Below, in pieces: positions 36,287-45,171 of a DNA stretch of 64,000 bases. The notes under the pieces were generated by a model. It saw nothing but the letters and a program-made list of their open reading frames with translations. It searched no databases and was not told where the DNA came from. Numbering within the stretch: position 1 is the stretch's first letter; every line of letters begins with the position of its first letter. Source of the DNA: Pseudomonas putida (GTDB taxonomy: Bacteria; Pseudomonadota; Gammaproteobacteria; Pseudomonadales; Pseudomonadaceae); the NCBI RefSeq assembly GCF_028682175.1, contig NZ_JANHKS010000027.1:17093-81092 (forward strand). Direction: 5' to 3'. Position numbers and translations under genes: made by a program.

Positions 36287-37129
36287 ATGAGCCAGACCGA
36301 CGTACCCACCCAGCCCCTCCTCACATTCCCCGAAGCTGAAAAAAGCCCCCTGAGCATACGCGCCAAGGCGCTGGTGTTTTTCGACCCGCGCTCACGCCGC
36401 CTGCGCGAAGAAATGGAGCAACTGGCGCCGCTGGACCTGCCGGTGCTGATTCGTGGCGAACCGGGCACGGGCAAGGAACTGCTGGCGCGGCACATTCATC
36501 GCGGCAGTGACCGTTCTGGGCTTTTTGTATCGGTCAACTGCGGCTCGATCAGCCCGACTTACGCCGATGCCGAGTTGTTCGGCTACGCCGCAGGCGCCCA
36601 CAGCGGCTCGGCCAGCAGCCGGGCGGGCTGGTTTGGTTCGGCCACGGGCGGCACGCTGTACCTGGATGAAATCGCCGATCTGCCGCTGACGATTCAGATC
36701 AAGCTGCTGGCGGCGCTGGAAAATCACGAAGTGACCCGCGTGGGCGCGTCCCAGCCGAGCCCGGTGGACGTACGCCTTGTTGCGGCCACCAGCATCGACC
36801 TGAGCCTGGCCGTGGCCGCCGGGAAGTTTCACGAAAGGTTGTATCGTTACCTGAGCGAGGGGCGGCTGGATCTGCCGGCGCTGCGCGAACAGCCGGGCAA
36901 CATCCTGCCGCTGGCCGAGTATTTCCTGGGGATCTACAGCCAGCGCCTGGATTTCGCGATGCCGTTGATCAGTGAAGCCGCCCAGAGTGTGCTCGAAGCG
37001 CACTACTGGCCGGGTAATACCCGGGAGCTTGAGAATGTCATTCACTTTGCGCTGCTGGTCAGCAGCGGGGCGGAGATTCTGCCGGAGCATTTGAATCTTC
37101 CGCAGTTCGGCGGCTTGCACCGTCCGTAG
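36287..37129 (+). CDS. SfnR-like sigma-54 activator lacking a DNA-binding domain
   Basis: A 280-residue AAA+ sigma-54 interaction domain with almost nothing else. Walker A is GEPGTGKE (residues 57-64), Walker B is LYLDE (124-128), and the Arg-finger segment is HERLYRYLSEGRLDLPALRE. The loop that contacts sigma-54, normally GAFTGA, reads GAHSGS (103-108). The protein ends soon after the AAA+ lid (PGNTRELENVIHFALL) with no Fis-type HTH and has only about 45 residues in front. It resembles SfnR-type activators of organosulfur use, in keeping with the metQ and TauD-like genes downstream. Whether it is active alone is unclear. Confidence 0.85.
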   Translation: MSQTDVPTQPLLTFPEAEKSPLSIRAKALVFFDPRSRRLREEMEQLAPLDLPVLIRGEPGTGKELLARHIHRGSDRSGLFVSVNCGSISPTYADAELFGYAAGAHSGSASSRAGWFGSATGGTLYLDEIADLPLTIQIKLLAALENHEVTRVGASQPSPVDVRLVAATSIDLSLAVAAGKFHERLYRYLSEGRLDLPALREQPGNILPLAEYFLGIYSQRLDFAMPLISEAAQSVLEAHYWPGNTRELENVIHFALLVSSGAEILPEHLNLPQFGGLHRP

Positions 37130-37216
37130 CAGCACGGCTTGCCGGCGGGAGCGGTGTGTCAGCCACACATTTTTCGACTGACACACCGCTCCCGCCGGCA
37201 AGCCGTGCTGCTACGG
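37124..37216. repeat. REP-like inverted repeat, family A
   Basis: A 93-bp hairpin whose left end overlaps the last codons of the sigma-54 activator gene by 6 bases. Confidence 0.95.
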
Positions 37217-37296
37217 GGGGTAGTGGTGTGATCAAAAGTGCGGTTTAGACACATCCCTACTGGCCAAAAGCCTTCTGAGAACTAAAAAGCATATAT

Positions 37297-37336
37297 CCGA
37301 GATGAAAAAGTATTGTCTCGGAATAAAAAATCTCGG
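37297..37336. promoter_or_regulatory. Repeated CCGAGA/TCTCGG dyad upstream of lone metQ
   Basis: CCGAGA (37297-37302) and TCTCGG (37316-37321) form a dyad, and a second TCTCGG lies at 37331-37336, 15 bases further on. The surrounding sequence is AT-rich. Candidate operator about 100 bases before metQ. Confidence 0.4.
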
Positions 37337-37433
37337 TAATGTCCGCCTCAGCCGCCAACCCGACCGGTTCGACTCCGCGGCACTCTCAATAAGGGTTGCC
37401 CACAAGGTGACCGGTTCATCCTAAGGAATTCGC

Positions 37434-38216
37434 ATGAAAAAGACCTTGTTGTTCACCGCACTCGCGGCTGCCCTTTCCATCGGCGCGGCTCAAGCCGGCG
37501 AGAAACTGGTTGTCGGCGCGACGCCGGTTCCCCACGCCGAGATCCTGGAGCTGATCAAGCCTGAGCTGGCCAAGGAAGGCGTGGATCTGGAAATCAAGGT
37601 CTTCACCGACTACGTACAGCCAAACGTTCAACTGAACGAGAAACGCCTGGACGCCAACTACTTCCAGACCAAGCCTTACCTGGACGGCTTCAACAAGGGC
37701 AAGGGTGCGACCCTGGTCACCGGCGTTGGCGTACACGTTGAACCGTTCGGCGGCTACTCGAAGAAGTACAAGTCCCTGGCTGACCTGCCAGTGGGCGCGA
37801 CCATCGCCATTCCAAACGAAGGCAGCAACGCCGGCCGTGCACTTCTGCTGCTGCAGAAGGCTGACCTGATCAAGCTGAAAAACCCGACCGACGCCCTGGC
37901 AACGCCGAAAGACATCGCCGAGAACCCGAAGAAATTCAAGTTCCGCGAGCTGGAATCGGCTGTACTGCCACGTGTTCTGGATCAGGTCGATCTGGACATG
38001 ATCAACACCAACTACGCGCTGGAAGCCAAGCTGAGCCCGAAAAAAGACGCGCTGATCCTGGAAGGTGCCGACTCGCCATACGTGAACTACCTGGTGACCC
38101 GCACCGACAACGCCCATGCTGACGCTATCGAGAAGCTGTCCAAGGCGCTGACCAGCCAGCAGGTCAAGGACTTCATCAACAAGAAGTACGACGGCGCGGT
38201 ATTGCCGGCGTTCTGA
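37434..38216 (+). CDS. metQ: MetQ/NlpA-family methionine-binding protein (solitary)
   Basis: A 260-residue periplasmic binding protein. The signal peptide ends AAQAG. The mature chain starts EKLVVGATPVPHAEILE and includes DYVQPNVQLNEKRLDANYFQ and EPFGGYSKKYKSL, as in MetQ. There is no lipobox Cys, so it is probably free in the periplasm. No permease or ATPase gene is adjacent; the metNI pair at 49.2-51.0 kb has its own metQ. It may share that transporter with a different ligand preference. Confidence 0.92.
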   Translation: MKKTLLFTALAAALSIGAAQAGEKLVVGATPVPHAEILELIKPELAKEGVDLEIKVFTDYVQPNVQLNEKRLDANYFQTKPYLDGFNKGKGATLVTGVGVHVEPFGGYSKKYKSLADLPVGATIAIPNEGSNAGRALLLLQKADLIKLKNPTDALATPKDIAENPKKFKFRELESAVLPRVLDQVDLDMINTNYALEAKLSPKKDALILEGADSPYVNYLVTRTDNAHADAIEKLSKALTSQQVKDFINKKYDGAVLPAF

Positions 38217-38240
38217 TGATGTAACGTTCGCAGACTAATC

Positions 38241-38333
38241 CCGTAGCAGCACGGCTTGCCGGCGGGGGCGGTGTATCAGTCGAATAATGTTTGTCTGACA
38301 CACCGCTCCCGCCGGCGAGCCGTGCTGCTACGG
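38241..38333. repeat. REP-like inverted repeat, family A
   Basis: A 93-bp hairpin between the lone metQ and the small reverse-strand gene, arms as in the family consensus with one mismatch (GCCGGCGAGCC). Confidence 0.95.
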
Positions 38334-38344
38334 ACCGGTGGCGA

Positions 38345-38503
38345 TCAGTTCGTAAGATTTCCAACGCCGACGGCCTGTACCCGCGTCGGCGTTTTTGCGT
38401 GCGTGCCCAGGGCACGGCCCAACGCACGCTCAAGGGCAATGAGCAGCTTGACGTTGTCTTCCTGAGCCTTGTCGAGCGCGTTGTCGTTTCCACGTACCGG
38501 CAT
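38345..38503 (-). CDS. Small unrecognised protein
   Basis: A 52-residue reading frame, start at 38503 with AGAGGA 7 bases upstream. The N-terminal part is charged and helical (NDNALDKAQEDNVKLLIALE, residues 6-25), and the rest is Arg/Thr/Val-rich. No signal peptide, span or known domain is seen. It lies alone on the minus strand between metQ and the dioxygenase gene and faces away from the latter. The good ribosome site and sensible composition support a real gene, but this is not certain. Confidence 0.5.
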   Translation of the reverse strand: MPVRGNDNALDKAQEDNVKLLIALERALGRALGTHAKTPTRVQAVGVGNLTN

Positions 38504-38687
38504 GATCGGTCCTCTTTGTGTTATCCCTGACATCGGTGGATCGCAGCTGCTTCGCTGCGAGACCGGGGATAGACACTCATCTTGCTCCCTGGGTTCGCAC
38601 CCGAAGATAAGAATTTGGTAACGCCGTGGTTACCAGGAGATGGCATATCAATAGCGCTAGCACGTTCAGCGCTAACCATATTCCCCA

Positions 38688-38705
38688 ACGGTATTTAAAT
38701 ATCGT
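38688..38705. promoter_or_regulatory. Palindrome upstream of the TauD-like operon
   Basis: ACGGTATTTAAATATCGT, an 18-base near-perfect palindrome about 60 bases before the dioxygenase start. A further dyad GGTAAC/GTTACC lies about 60 bases upstream of it. Candidate regulator site for a sulfur-controlled operon. Confidence 0.4.
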
Positions 38706-38764
38706 TTCTTATATCTATAAAGTCTCTACTTCAAAGCCAATGCCTTTTTGGAGTCGGAGTACTC

Positions 38765-39661
38765 ATGCCAGCAGCCTCCCAAGCTTCTACGTCCGCACAA
38801 GCGCCGGATCAGCAGTTCGATGTACGTCCATTCGCCGAGAAGGTGGGTGCCGAGATCGTCGGTCTGGACCTGTCCCGCCCGCTCAATGACGCAGATTTCG
38901 CCCGTGTGCATCGCGCGCACCTGGATCACCACGTCGTGGTCTTCCGCGACCAGCAGATCACCCCGCAACAGCAGATCGATTTCAGCCGCCGCTTTGGCGT
39001 GCTGCAGATTCACGTGCTCAAGCAGTTTTTGCTCGCCAACCATCCGGAAATCCTGATCGTCTCCAACATCGTCGAGAACGGTCAGCCGGTGGGCCTGGGT
39101 GACGCCGGCAAATACTGGCACTCGGACCTGTCCTACAAGGAACTGCCGAGCCTGGGCTCGATGCTTTACGCCCAGGAGCTGCCAAGCGAAGGGGGCGACA
39201 CCCTGTTCGCCGACATGCACCAGGCCTGGGAAACCCTGCCTGAGCACCTGCGCAAAGCCGTCGAAGGCCGCAGTGCCGTGCACAGCTACACCTCGCGCTA
39301 CCGCGATGGCCGCAACGCCGAAAACTGGCGCCCGACCCTGAGCGCCGAGCAACTGGCCCAGGTCGCCGTGGTCAGCCACCCGATCGTGCGCACGCACCCT
39401 GAGAACGGCCGCAAGGCGCTGTTCGTCAGCGAAGGCTTCACCACTCATATCGTCGGTATTCCTGAAGACGAAAGCCGCGCAATCCTCGAAGAGATCTACG
39501 CCCACAGCGTGCGTCCGGAAAACGTGCTGCGTCACAAGTGGCAGGAAAACGACATGGTCTTCTGGGACAACCGTTCGCTTATCCACCTGGCGGGCGGCAC
39601 GCCGGATCACCTGCGCCGTCGTCTGCACCGCACCACCATCCAGGGCGATGCTCCGTTCTGA
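38765..39661 (+). CDS. TauD/TfdA-family Fe(II)/2-oxoglutarate dioxygenase
   Basis: A 298-residue oxygenase. The iron-binding HxD is H119-D121 (KYWHSDLSY), the distal His is in NRSLIHLAGG and the 2-oxoglutarate Arg follows in RRRLHRTT. Enzymes of this family cleave taurine, alkylsulfonates or alkyl sulfates to release sulfite or sulfate, or attack phenoxy herbicides. Linkage to an importer of the SsuABC/TauABC type and position inside a sulfur region argue for a sulfonate or sulfate ester. GGAG precedes the ATG. It is 28 bases upstream of the ATPase gene. Confidence 0.92.
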   Translation: MPAASQASTSAQAPDQQFDVRPFAEKVGAEIVGLDLSRPLNDADFARVHRAHLDHHVVVFRDQQITPQQQIDFSRRFGVLQIHVLKQFLLANHPEILIVSNIVENGQPVGLGDAGKYWHSDLSYKELPSLGSMLYAQELPSEGGDTLFADMHQAWETLPEHLRKAVEGRSAVHSYTSRYRDGRNAENWRPTLSAEQLAQVAVVSHPIVRTHPENGRKALFVSEGFTTHIVGIPEDESRAILEEIYAHSVRPENVLRHKWQENDMVFWDNRSLIHLAGGTPDHLRRRLHRTTIQGDAPF

Positions 39662-39689
39662 TTCATGCACCAATCCGGGAGCCCGCTCC

Positions 39690-40571
<882 letters not shown>

Positions 40572-40583
40572 CACCGCCTCCCC

Positions 40584-40676
40584 CCTGTAGGAGTGAGCTT
40601 GCTCGCGATAGCGCTGTGTCATTCGACGAATGTGTCACTGACCAACTGCCATCGCGAGCAAGCTCACTCCTACAGG
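40584..40676. repeat. REP-like inverted repeat, family B
   Basis: A 93-bp hairpin in the ATPase-permease spacer, within one operon. Confidence 0.95.
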
Positions 40677-40707
40677 GGATAGGGCTGACTTCAATAGAGA
40701 TTTCACC

Positions 40708-41574
40708 ATGAGCCTTTCCCCTCCGATCCGCGAGGAATACGAAATCGCGCTGGAGCCTTTCACCCAGGCTGACCTTGCGCGTGAGATTCCTCTGGCCCAA
40801 CGCATCTGGCAACAGGGCTGGGTGCGCAAGACCGTGATCCTGATTGCCCTGGCGGTGATCTGGGAGATCGCGGCGCGCATCCAGGGTAACGACCTGCTGC
40901 TGCCCAGCTTCCTGCAAACCGCCAAGGCCTTTGTCGATGGCGTCGTCACTGGCGAGTTGCTGGCCAAGGTGTGGATTTCCCTGACCGTACTGGTCAAGGG
41001 TTACCTGATCGGCATCGTGCTGGCGTTCGGCATGACCACCCTAGCCGTCTCGACCCAACTGGGCCGCGACCTGCTGGGCACGCTGACTTCGATGCTCAAC
41101 CCGCTGCCGGCCATCGCGCTGTTGCCGCTGTCGCTGTTGTGGTTCGGCCTGGGCGAGAACAGCCTGATTTTCGTACTGGTGCATTCGGTGCTGTGGGCGC
41201 TGGCGCTGAACACCTACGCAGGGTTTCTCGGCGTTTCGGAAACCCAGCGCATGGCCGGTCGCAACTATGGCCTGAAGGGCATTCGCTTCGTCTGGCACAT
41301 CCTGATTCCCGCCGCGCTGCCGTCGATCCTGGCCGGCTTGAAGATCGGCTGGGCCTTCGCCTGGCGCACGCTGATCGCCGCCGAGCTGGTGTTTGGCGCC
41401 TCTTCGGGCAAGGGCGGCCTTGGCTGGTACATCTTCCAGAACCGCAACGAGCTGTACACCGACAAGGTATTCGCGGGGCTGGCGGCGGTCATCATCATCG
41501 GCCTGCTGGTGGAAAACCTGTTGTTCAGCAATGTAGAGCGCCTGACCGTGAAGCGTTGGGGCATGCAGCGCTAA
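40708..41574 (+). CDS. Sulfonate/sulfate-ester type ABC transporter permease (TauC/SsuC-like)
   Basis: A 288-residue permease with a long cytoplasmic N-terminus (about 40 residues) and six spans. The coupling loop reads SETQRMAGRNYGLKGIRFVW (about residues 173-192), followed by IPAALPSILAGLKIGWAFAW as in TauC/SsuC. It is flanked by REP repeats on both sides. Confidence 0.93.
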   Translation: MSLSPPIREEYEIALEPFTQADLAREIPLAQRIWQQGWVRKTVILIALAVIWEIAARIQGNDLLLPSFLQTAKAFVDGVVTGELLAKVWISLTVLVKGYLIGIVLAFGMTTLAVSTQLGRDLLGTLTSMLNPLPAIALLPLSLLWFGLGENSLIFVLVHSVLWALALNTYAGFLGVSETQRMAGRNYGLKGIRFVWHILIPAALPSILAGLKIGWAFAWRTLIAAELVFGASSGKGGLGWYIFQNRNELYTDKVFAGLAAVIIIGLLVENLLFSNVERLTVKRWGMQR

Positions 41575-41580
41575 CTGTTC

Positions 41581-41649
41581 CCGTAGCAGCACGGCTTGCC
41601 GGCGGGGACGTACTCAAGATCGCTCCCGCCGGCAAGCCGTGCTGCTACG
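41581..41649. repeat. REP-like inverted repeat, family A, short form
   Basis: A 69-bp copy lacking the inner GTGTCAG/CTGACAC stem. It lies in the permease-binding protein spacer. Confidence 0.9.
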
Positions 41650-41692
41650 AAATCTTCATCCACTTCAATGGTTTTTTATTTGTGAGGGCTTC

Positions 41693-42712
41693 ATGGGGAA
41701 TTCAATCAAACGCCCGCTGCTGACTGCGCTGGCGGCAACTCTGGGTCTGGTGGGCGTGCTGTCGAGCAGCGGTGCCCAGGCCGAAGGCAAGATCAGCATC
41801 GCCCAGCAATTCGGTATCGGTTACCTGATTCTCGACGTGGTGCAGCAACAGAAGCTGATCGAGAAGCACGGCAAGGAGCAGGGCATCGACATCAAGGTCG
41901 ACTGGAATAGCATCTCCGGCGCTACCGCGATGAACGAAGCGCTGCTGGCGGGCGCGCTGGATGTGGTATCGGCTGGCGTGCCGCCGATGCTGACCATCTG
42001 GGACCGCACCAAGGGCAAGCAGAACGTGAAAGCCATCGCCTCGCTGGGCTCGATGCCCAACTACCTGCTCAGCAACAACCCGAACGTAAAGACCCTTAAC
42101 GACTTCACCGACAAGGACCGCATTGCCGTGCCGGCGGCCGGTGTGGGCTTCCAGTCGCGGACCTTGCAGATCGAAACCGCCAAGCTATTCGGTAACGACA
42201 ACTTCAAGAAATTCGACAACATTTCCGTCAGCCTGCCGCACCCGGACGCCACTTCGGCGCTGATCGCAGGCGGCTCGGAAATCAGCGCGCACTTCTCAAG
42301 CCCGCCGTTCCAGTACCAGGAACTGGAAAACGACAAGGTGCACAAGGTGCTGAGCTCCTACGACGTGCTGGGCGGCCAGGCGACGTTCAACGTGCTCTAC
42401 ACCACCCAGAAATTCCACGACGAAAACCCCAAGACCTACAAAGCGTTCTACGACGCGCTGGCTGAGGCCGAGAAGATCATCAAGGCCGACAAGAACGCAG
42501 CGGCCAAGACCTACATCGAGGTCGAGAAGTCCAAGCTGCCGTTGCCGCTGGTGGAGAAGATCGTCTCCGATCCGGAAATCGACTTCACCGTCGTGCCGCA
42601 ACGTACCTTCATCTACGCCGAGAAGCTGCATGAGCTGGGCGTGCTGAAGAACAAGGCCGACAGCTGGAAGGATTTCTTCTTCGAAGAAGCCCACGGCGGC
42701 GCGGGTAGCTGA
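41693..42712 (+). CDS. Sulfonate/sulfate-ester type ABC transporter binding protein (TauA/SsuA-like)
   Basis: A 339-residue periplasmic protein. The signal peptide ends GAQA, followed by EGKISIAQQFGIGYLILDV. It has the two-lobe SsuA/TauA/NMT1 fold with VDWNSISGATAMNEALLAGALDVV. Start MGNSIK has GAGGG upstream; the longer frame starts inside a REP. It is the last gene of the four-gene import and cleavage cluster. Confidence 0.93.
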   Translation: MGNSIKRPLLTALAATLGLVGVLSSSGAQAEGKISIAQQFGIGYLILDVVQQQKLIEKHGKEQGIDIKVDWNSISGATAMNEALLAGALDVVSAGVPPMLTIWDRTKGKQNVKAIASLGSMPNYLLSNNPNVKTLNDFTDKDRIAVPAAGVGFQSRTLQIETAKLFGNDNFKKFDNISVSLPHPDATSALIAGGSEISAHFSSPPFQYQELENDKVHKVLSSYDVLGGQATFNVLYTTQKFHDENPKTYKAFYDALAEAEKIIKADKNAAAKTYIEVEKSKLPLPLVEKIVSDPEIDFTVVPQRTFIYAEKLHELGVLKNKADSWKDFFFEEAHGGAGS

Positions 42713-42722
42713 TCCCCCGTCC

Positions 42723-42815
42723 CCTGTAGGAGTGAGCTTGCTCGCGATTGCGGTATGCCTGACGCTTGAATTCCGTCTGACATAACGCCATCGCGAGCAA
42801 GCTCACTCCTACAGG
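42723..42815. repeat. REP-like inverted repeat, family B
   Basis: A 93-bp hairpin just after the binding-protein gene, arms CCTGTAGGAGTGAGCTTGCT and complement. Confidence 0.95.
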
Positions 42816-42976
42816 TTTTGTGGTGGGCAGTCGTTTCGAGAGCACCTCGCCCTGCGGTTTGGGCAATGCCATGAGCGTTGAAAGGAACCCTGATCTACGC
42901 TCAGAGTCGCATGGTCACGTCGCGCCAGTCTTTCTGGCCACGTTGTGGACAACGGACTCGCCGCAAAGGAGCTTGC

Positions 42977-44104
42977 ATGCCCGCCCAACCTTCGACGCGT
43001 GGATTCAGACTGCCCATCCTTGGGCTGTGCCTTTGCCTGGCGCTGATGGCCGGGTGTGGCGACAAGAAACCCAGCGAACCGGTGCGCCCGCGCGTTCAGA
43101 TTCAGGAAGTCAAAACCGCTGAATTCGCCGCCGCCGTCACCCTGACGGGCGATATCCAGGCCCGGGTGCAGACCCAGCTCTCGTTCCGCGTGGGCGGCAA
43201 GATCATTCAGCGTTCGGTGGATGTCGGCGATCGCATCACCGCCAAGCAAGTGCTGGCCAGGCTCGACCCCAAGGATTTGCAAACCAGCGTCGATTCGGCC
43301 GTGGCTGCCGAAGCCGCCGAGCAGGCGCGGGTCAAACAGACCGCTGCGGCGTTCGTGCGCCAGCAGAAACTCCTGCCCAAGGGTTACACCAGCAAGAGCG
43401 AATATGACTCCGCCCAGGCGCAACTGCGCAGCAGCCAGAGCGCGCTCAAGGCCGCCCAGGCGCAACTGGCCAACGCCCGCGAGCAACTGGGTTACACCGC
43501 GCTGATCGCCGATGCGCCGGGGATCATCACTGCTCGTCAGGCGGAAGTCGGCCAGGTGGTGCAGGCGACGATGCCGATTTTCAGCCAGGCCCGCGATGGC
43601 GAACGTGACGCGGTGTTCAACGTCTACGAATCACTGTTCGTTCAGCCGCCCACCGATCAGCCGGTGGAAGTCACGCTGCTCGATAACCCGAAAATCAAGG
43701 CCAGCGGCAAGGTGCGCGAAGTCACCCCGGCGGTGTCCGCGCAGACCGGAACTTTGCAGGTAAAAATCGCCCTCAGTTCGTTGCCCGAAGGCATGGACCT
43801 GGGTTCGGTGGTCAGCGCCGCGCTCACGGTGCCCGCCAGGCAAAGTGTCGAGCTGCCGTGGTCGGCGCTGACCAAGGGCCTGGGCGATCAGCTCGGCCAG
43901 CCTGCGGTGTGGGTGGTCGATGACCAGAACAAGGCCAGCTTGCGTGGCGTCAAGGTGGGGCGTTATCTGACCGGCAAAGTCATCATCGTCGATGGCCTGA
44001 AAAACGGCGAAAAGGTGGTGATCGCGGGTAATCAGCTGCTGCACCCGGACATGCAGGTCGAACTGGCCCAGGTCTACAAACAACCGGTGGGAGCAACGCA
44101 ATGA
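42977..44104 (+). CDS. RND efflux periplasmic adaptor, first of two (TriA-like)
   Basis: A 375-residue membrane-fusion lipoprotein. The lipobox is LALMAGC (Cys24), followed by a barrel-sandwich half motif, a coiled-coil hairpin (about residues 95-180, EAAEQARVKQTAAAFVRQQK) and beta-barrel/proximal domains. AAAGGAG sits before the ATG at 42977. It overlaps the second adaptor gene by ATGA. Two adaptors with one RND pump is the arrangement of P. aeruginosa TriABC, in which both are required. Confidence 0.9.
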   Translation: MPAQPSTRGFRLPILGLCLCLALMAGCGDKKPSEPVRPRVQIQEVKTAEFAAAVTLTGDIQARVQTQLSFRVGGKIIQRSVDVGDRITAKQVLARLDPKDLQTSVDSAVAAEAAEQARVKQTAAAFVRQQKLLPKGYTSKSEYDSAQAQLRSSQSALKAAQAQLANAREQLGYTALIADAPGIITARQAEVGQVVQATMPIFSQARDGERDAVFNVYESLFVQPPTDQPVEVTLLDNPKIKASGKVREVTPAVSAQTGTLQVKIALSSLPEGMDLGSVVSAALTVPARQSVELPWSALTKGLGDQLGQPAVWVVDDQNKASLRGVKVGRYLTGKVIIVDGLKNGEKVVIAGNQLLHPDMQVELAQVYKQPVGATQ

Positions 44105-45171
44105 AGCGTCTGCCGCTGGTGGTGATGGGTGCGCTTTTGTTGGCGGCCTGTAGCAAGGAAGAGCCTGCGCCGGAGCCGGTTCGCCCGGTGCTGTTCATGG
44201 AGGTCAAGCCTCAGGCCGAAGAGAGCCTGGGTCGCTTCGCCGGCAACATCGCGGCGCGCTATGAAAGCACCCTGGGTTTTCGTGTCTCGGGACGCATCGC
44301 GTCGCGCAGCGTCGATGTGGGCAGCGAGGTGGAAAAAGGCCAGCTGCTGGCCACTCTCGACCCCACGGACTTGCAAAACCAGGTACGCGCCAGCCAGGGC
44401 GACCTGGCCAGGGTGCAGGCGCAGTACATCAATGCCCAGGCCAATGCCCGGCGCCAGCAGGAGCTGTTCGACCGTGGCGTGGGCGCCCAGGCGGCGCTGG
44501 ACGTCGCGGTGACCGACCTGAAAACCACCCAGTCGTCCTTCGATCAGGCCAAGGCCTCGGTGCAGCAGGCGCAGGATCAATTGAGCTACAGCGAATTGCG
44601 AACCGACCACGCCGCCGTCGTGACTCAATGGAAAGCCGAGGCCGGGCAAGTGGTCAGCGCCGGTGAACAGGTGGTGACCCTGGCCCGCCCCGACATCAAG
44701 GAAGCGGTGATCGACCTGCCCGCGCCGCTGGCCGAACAGTTGCCGCAGGATGTGGTGTTCAAGGTCGCCAGTCAGCTTGAGCCGGATATCAACACCACCG
44801 CGACCCTTCGCGAACTGGAACCCCAGGCCGAAAGCTCGACCCGCACCCGTCGTGCACGCCTGACGCTGGCTGACACGCCAACGGCATTCCGGCTGGGCAC
44901 GGCGATCAGCGTCACCCTGAGTTCGGCCATCGAGCCGCGCATCGAGTTGCCCGCCAACGTGCTGCAGGAAGCCGACGGCCAGACCCGGATCTGGATCGTC
45001 GACATGCAGAGCCAGACCGTTTCCCCGCACCCGGTAAAAGTCGTCAGCCGTGACGGCAACACCGTGGTGCTGGCCGGTGGAGTCAAGGGCGGCGAGCGCG
45101 TGGTCACGGCCGGGGTGAACAGCCTCAAGCCCGGTCAGAAAGTCAAAGTCGATAAGGACAGCCCACGATGA
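44101..45171 (+). CDS. RND efflux periplasmic adaptor, second of two (TriB-like)
   Basis: A 356-residue lipoprotein, lipobox LLLAAC (Cys17), with the barrel-sandwich part around GFRVSGRIASRSVDVGSEV and a coiled-coil hairpin at about residues 95-165. It differs clearly in sequence from the first adaptor but has the same fold order. It overlaps both neighbours by ATGA, so the three genes are translated as a unit. Confidence 0.9.
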   Translation: MKRLPLVVMGALLLAACSKEEPAPEPVRPVLFMEVKPQAEESLGRFAGNIAARYESTLGFRVSGRIASRSVDVGSEVEKGQLLATLDPTDLQNQVRASQGDLARVQAQYINAQANARRQQELFDRGVGAQAALDVAVTDLKTTQSSFDQAKASVQQAQDQLSYSELRTDHAAVVTQWKAEAGQVVSAGEQVVTLARPDIKEAVIDLPAPLAEQLPQDVVFKVASQLEPDINTTATLRELEPQAESSTRTRRARLTLADTPTAFRLGTAISVTLSSAIEPRIELPANVLQEADGQTRIWIVDMQSQTVSPHPVKVVSRDGNTVVLAGGVKGGERVVTAGVNSLKPGQKVKVDKDSPR

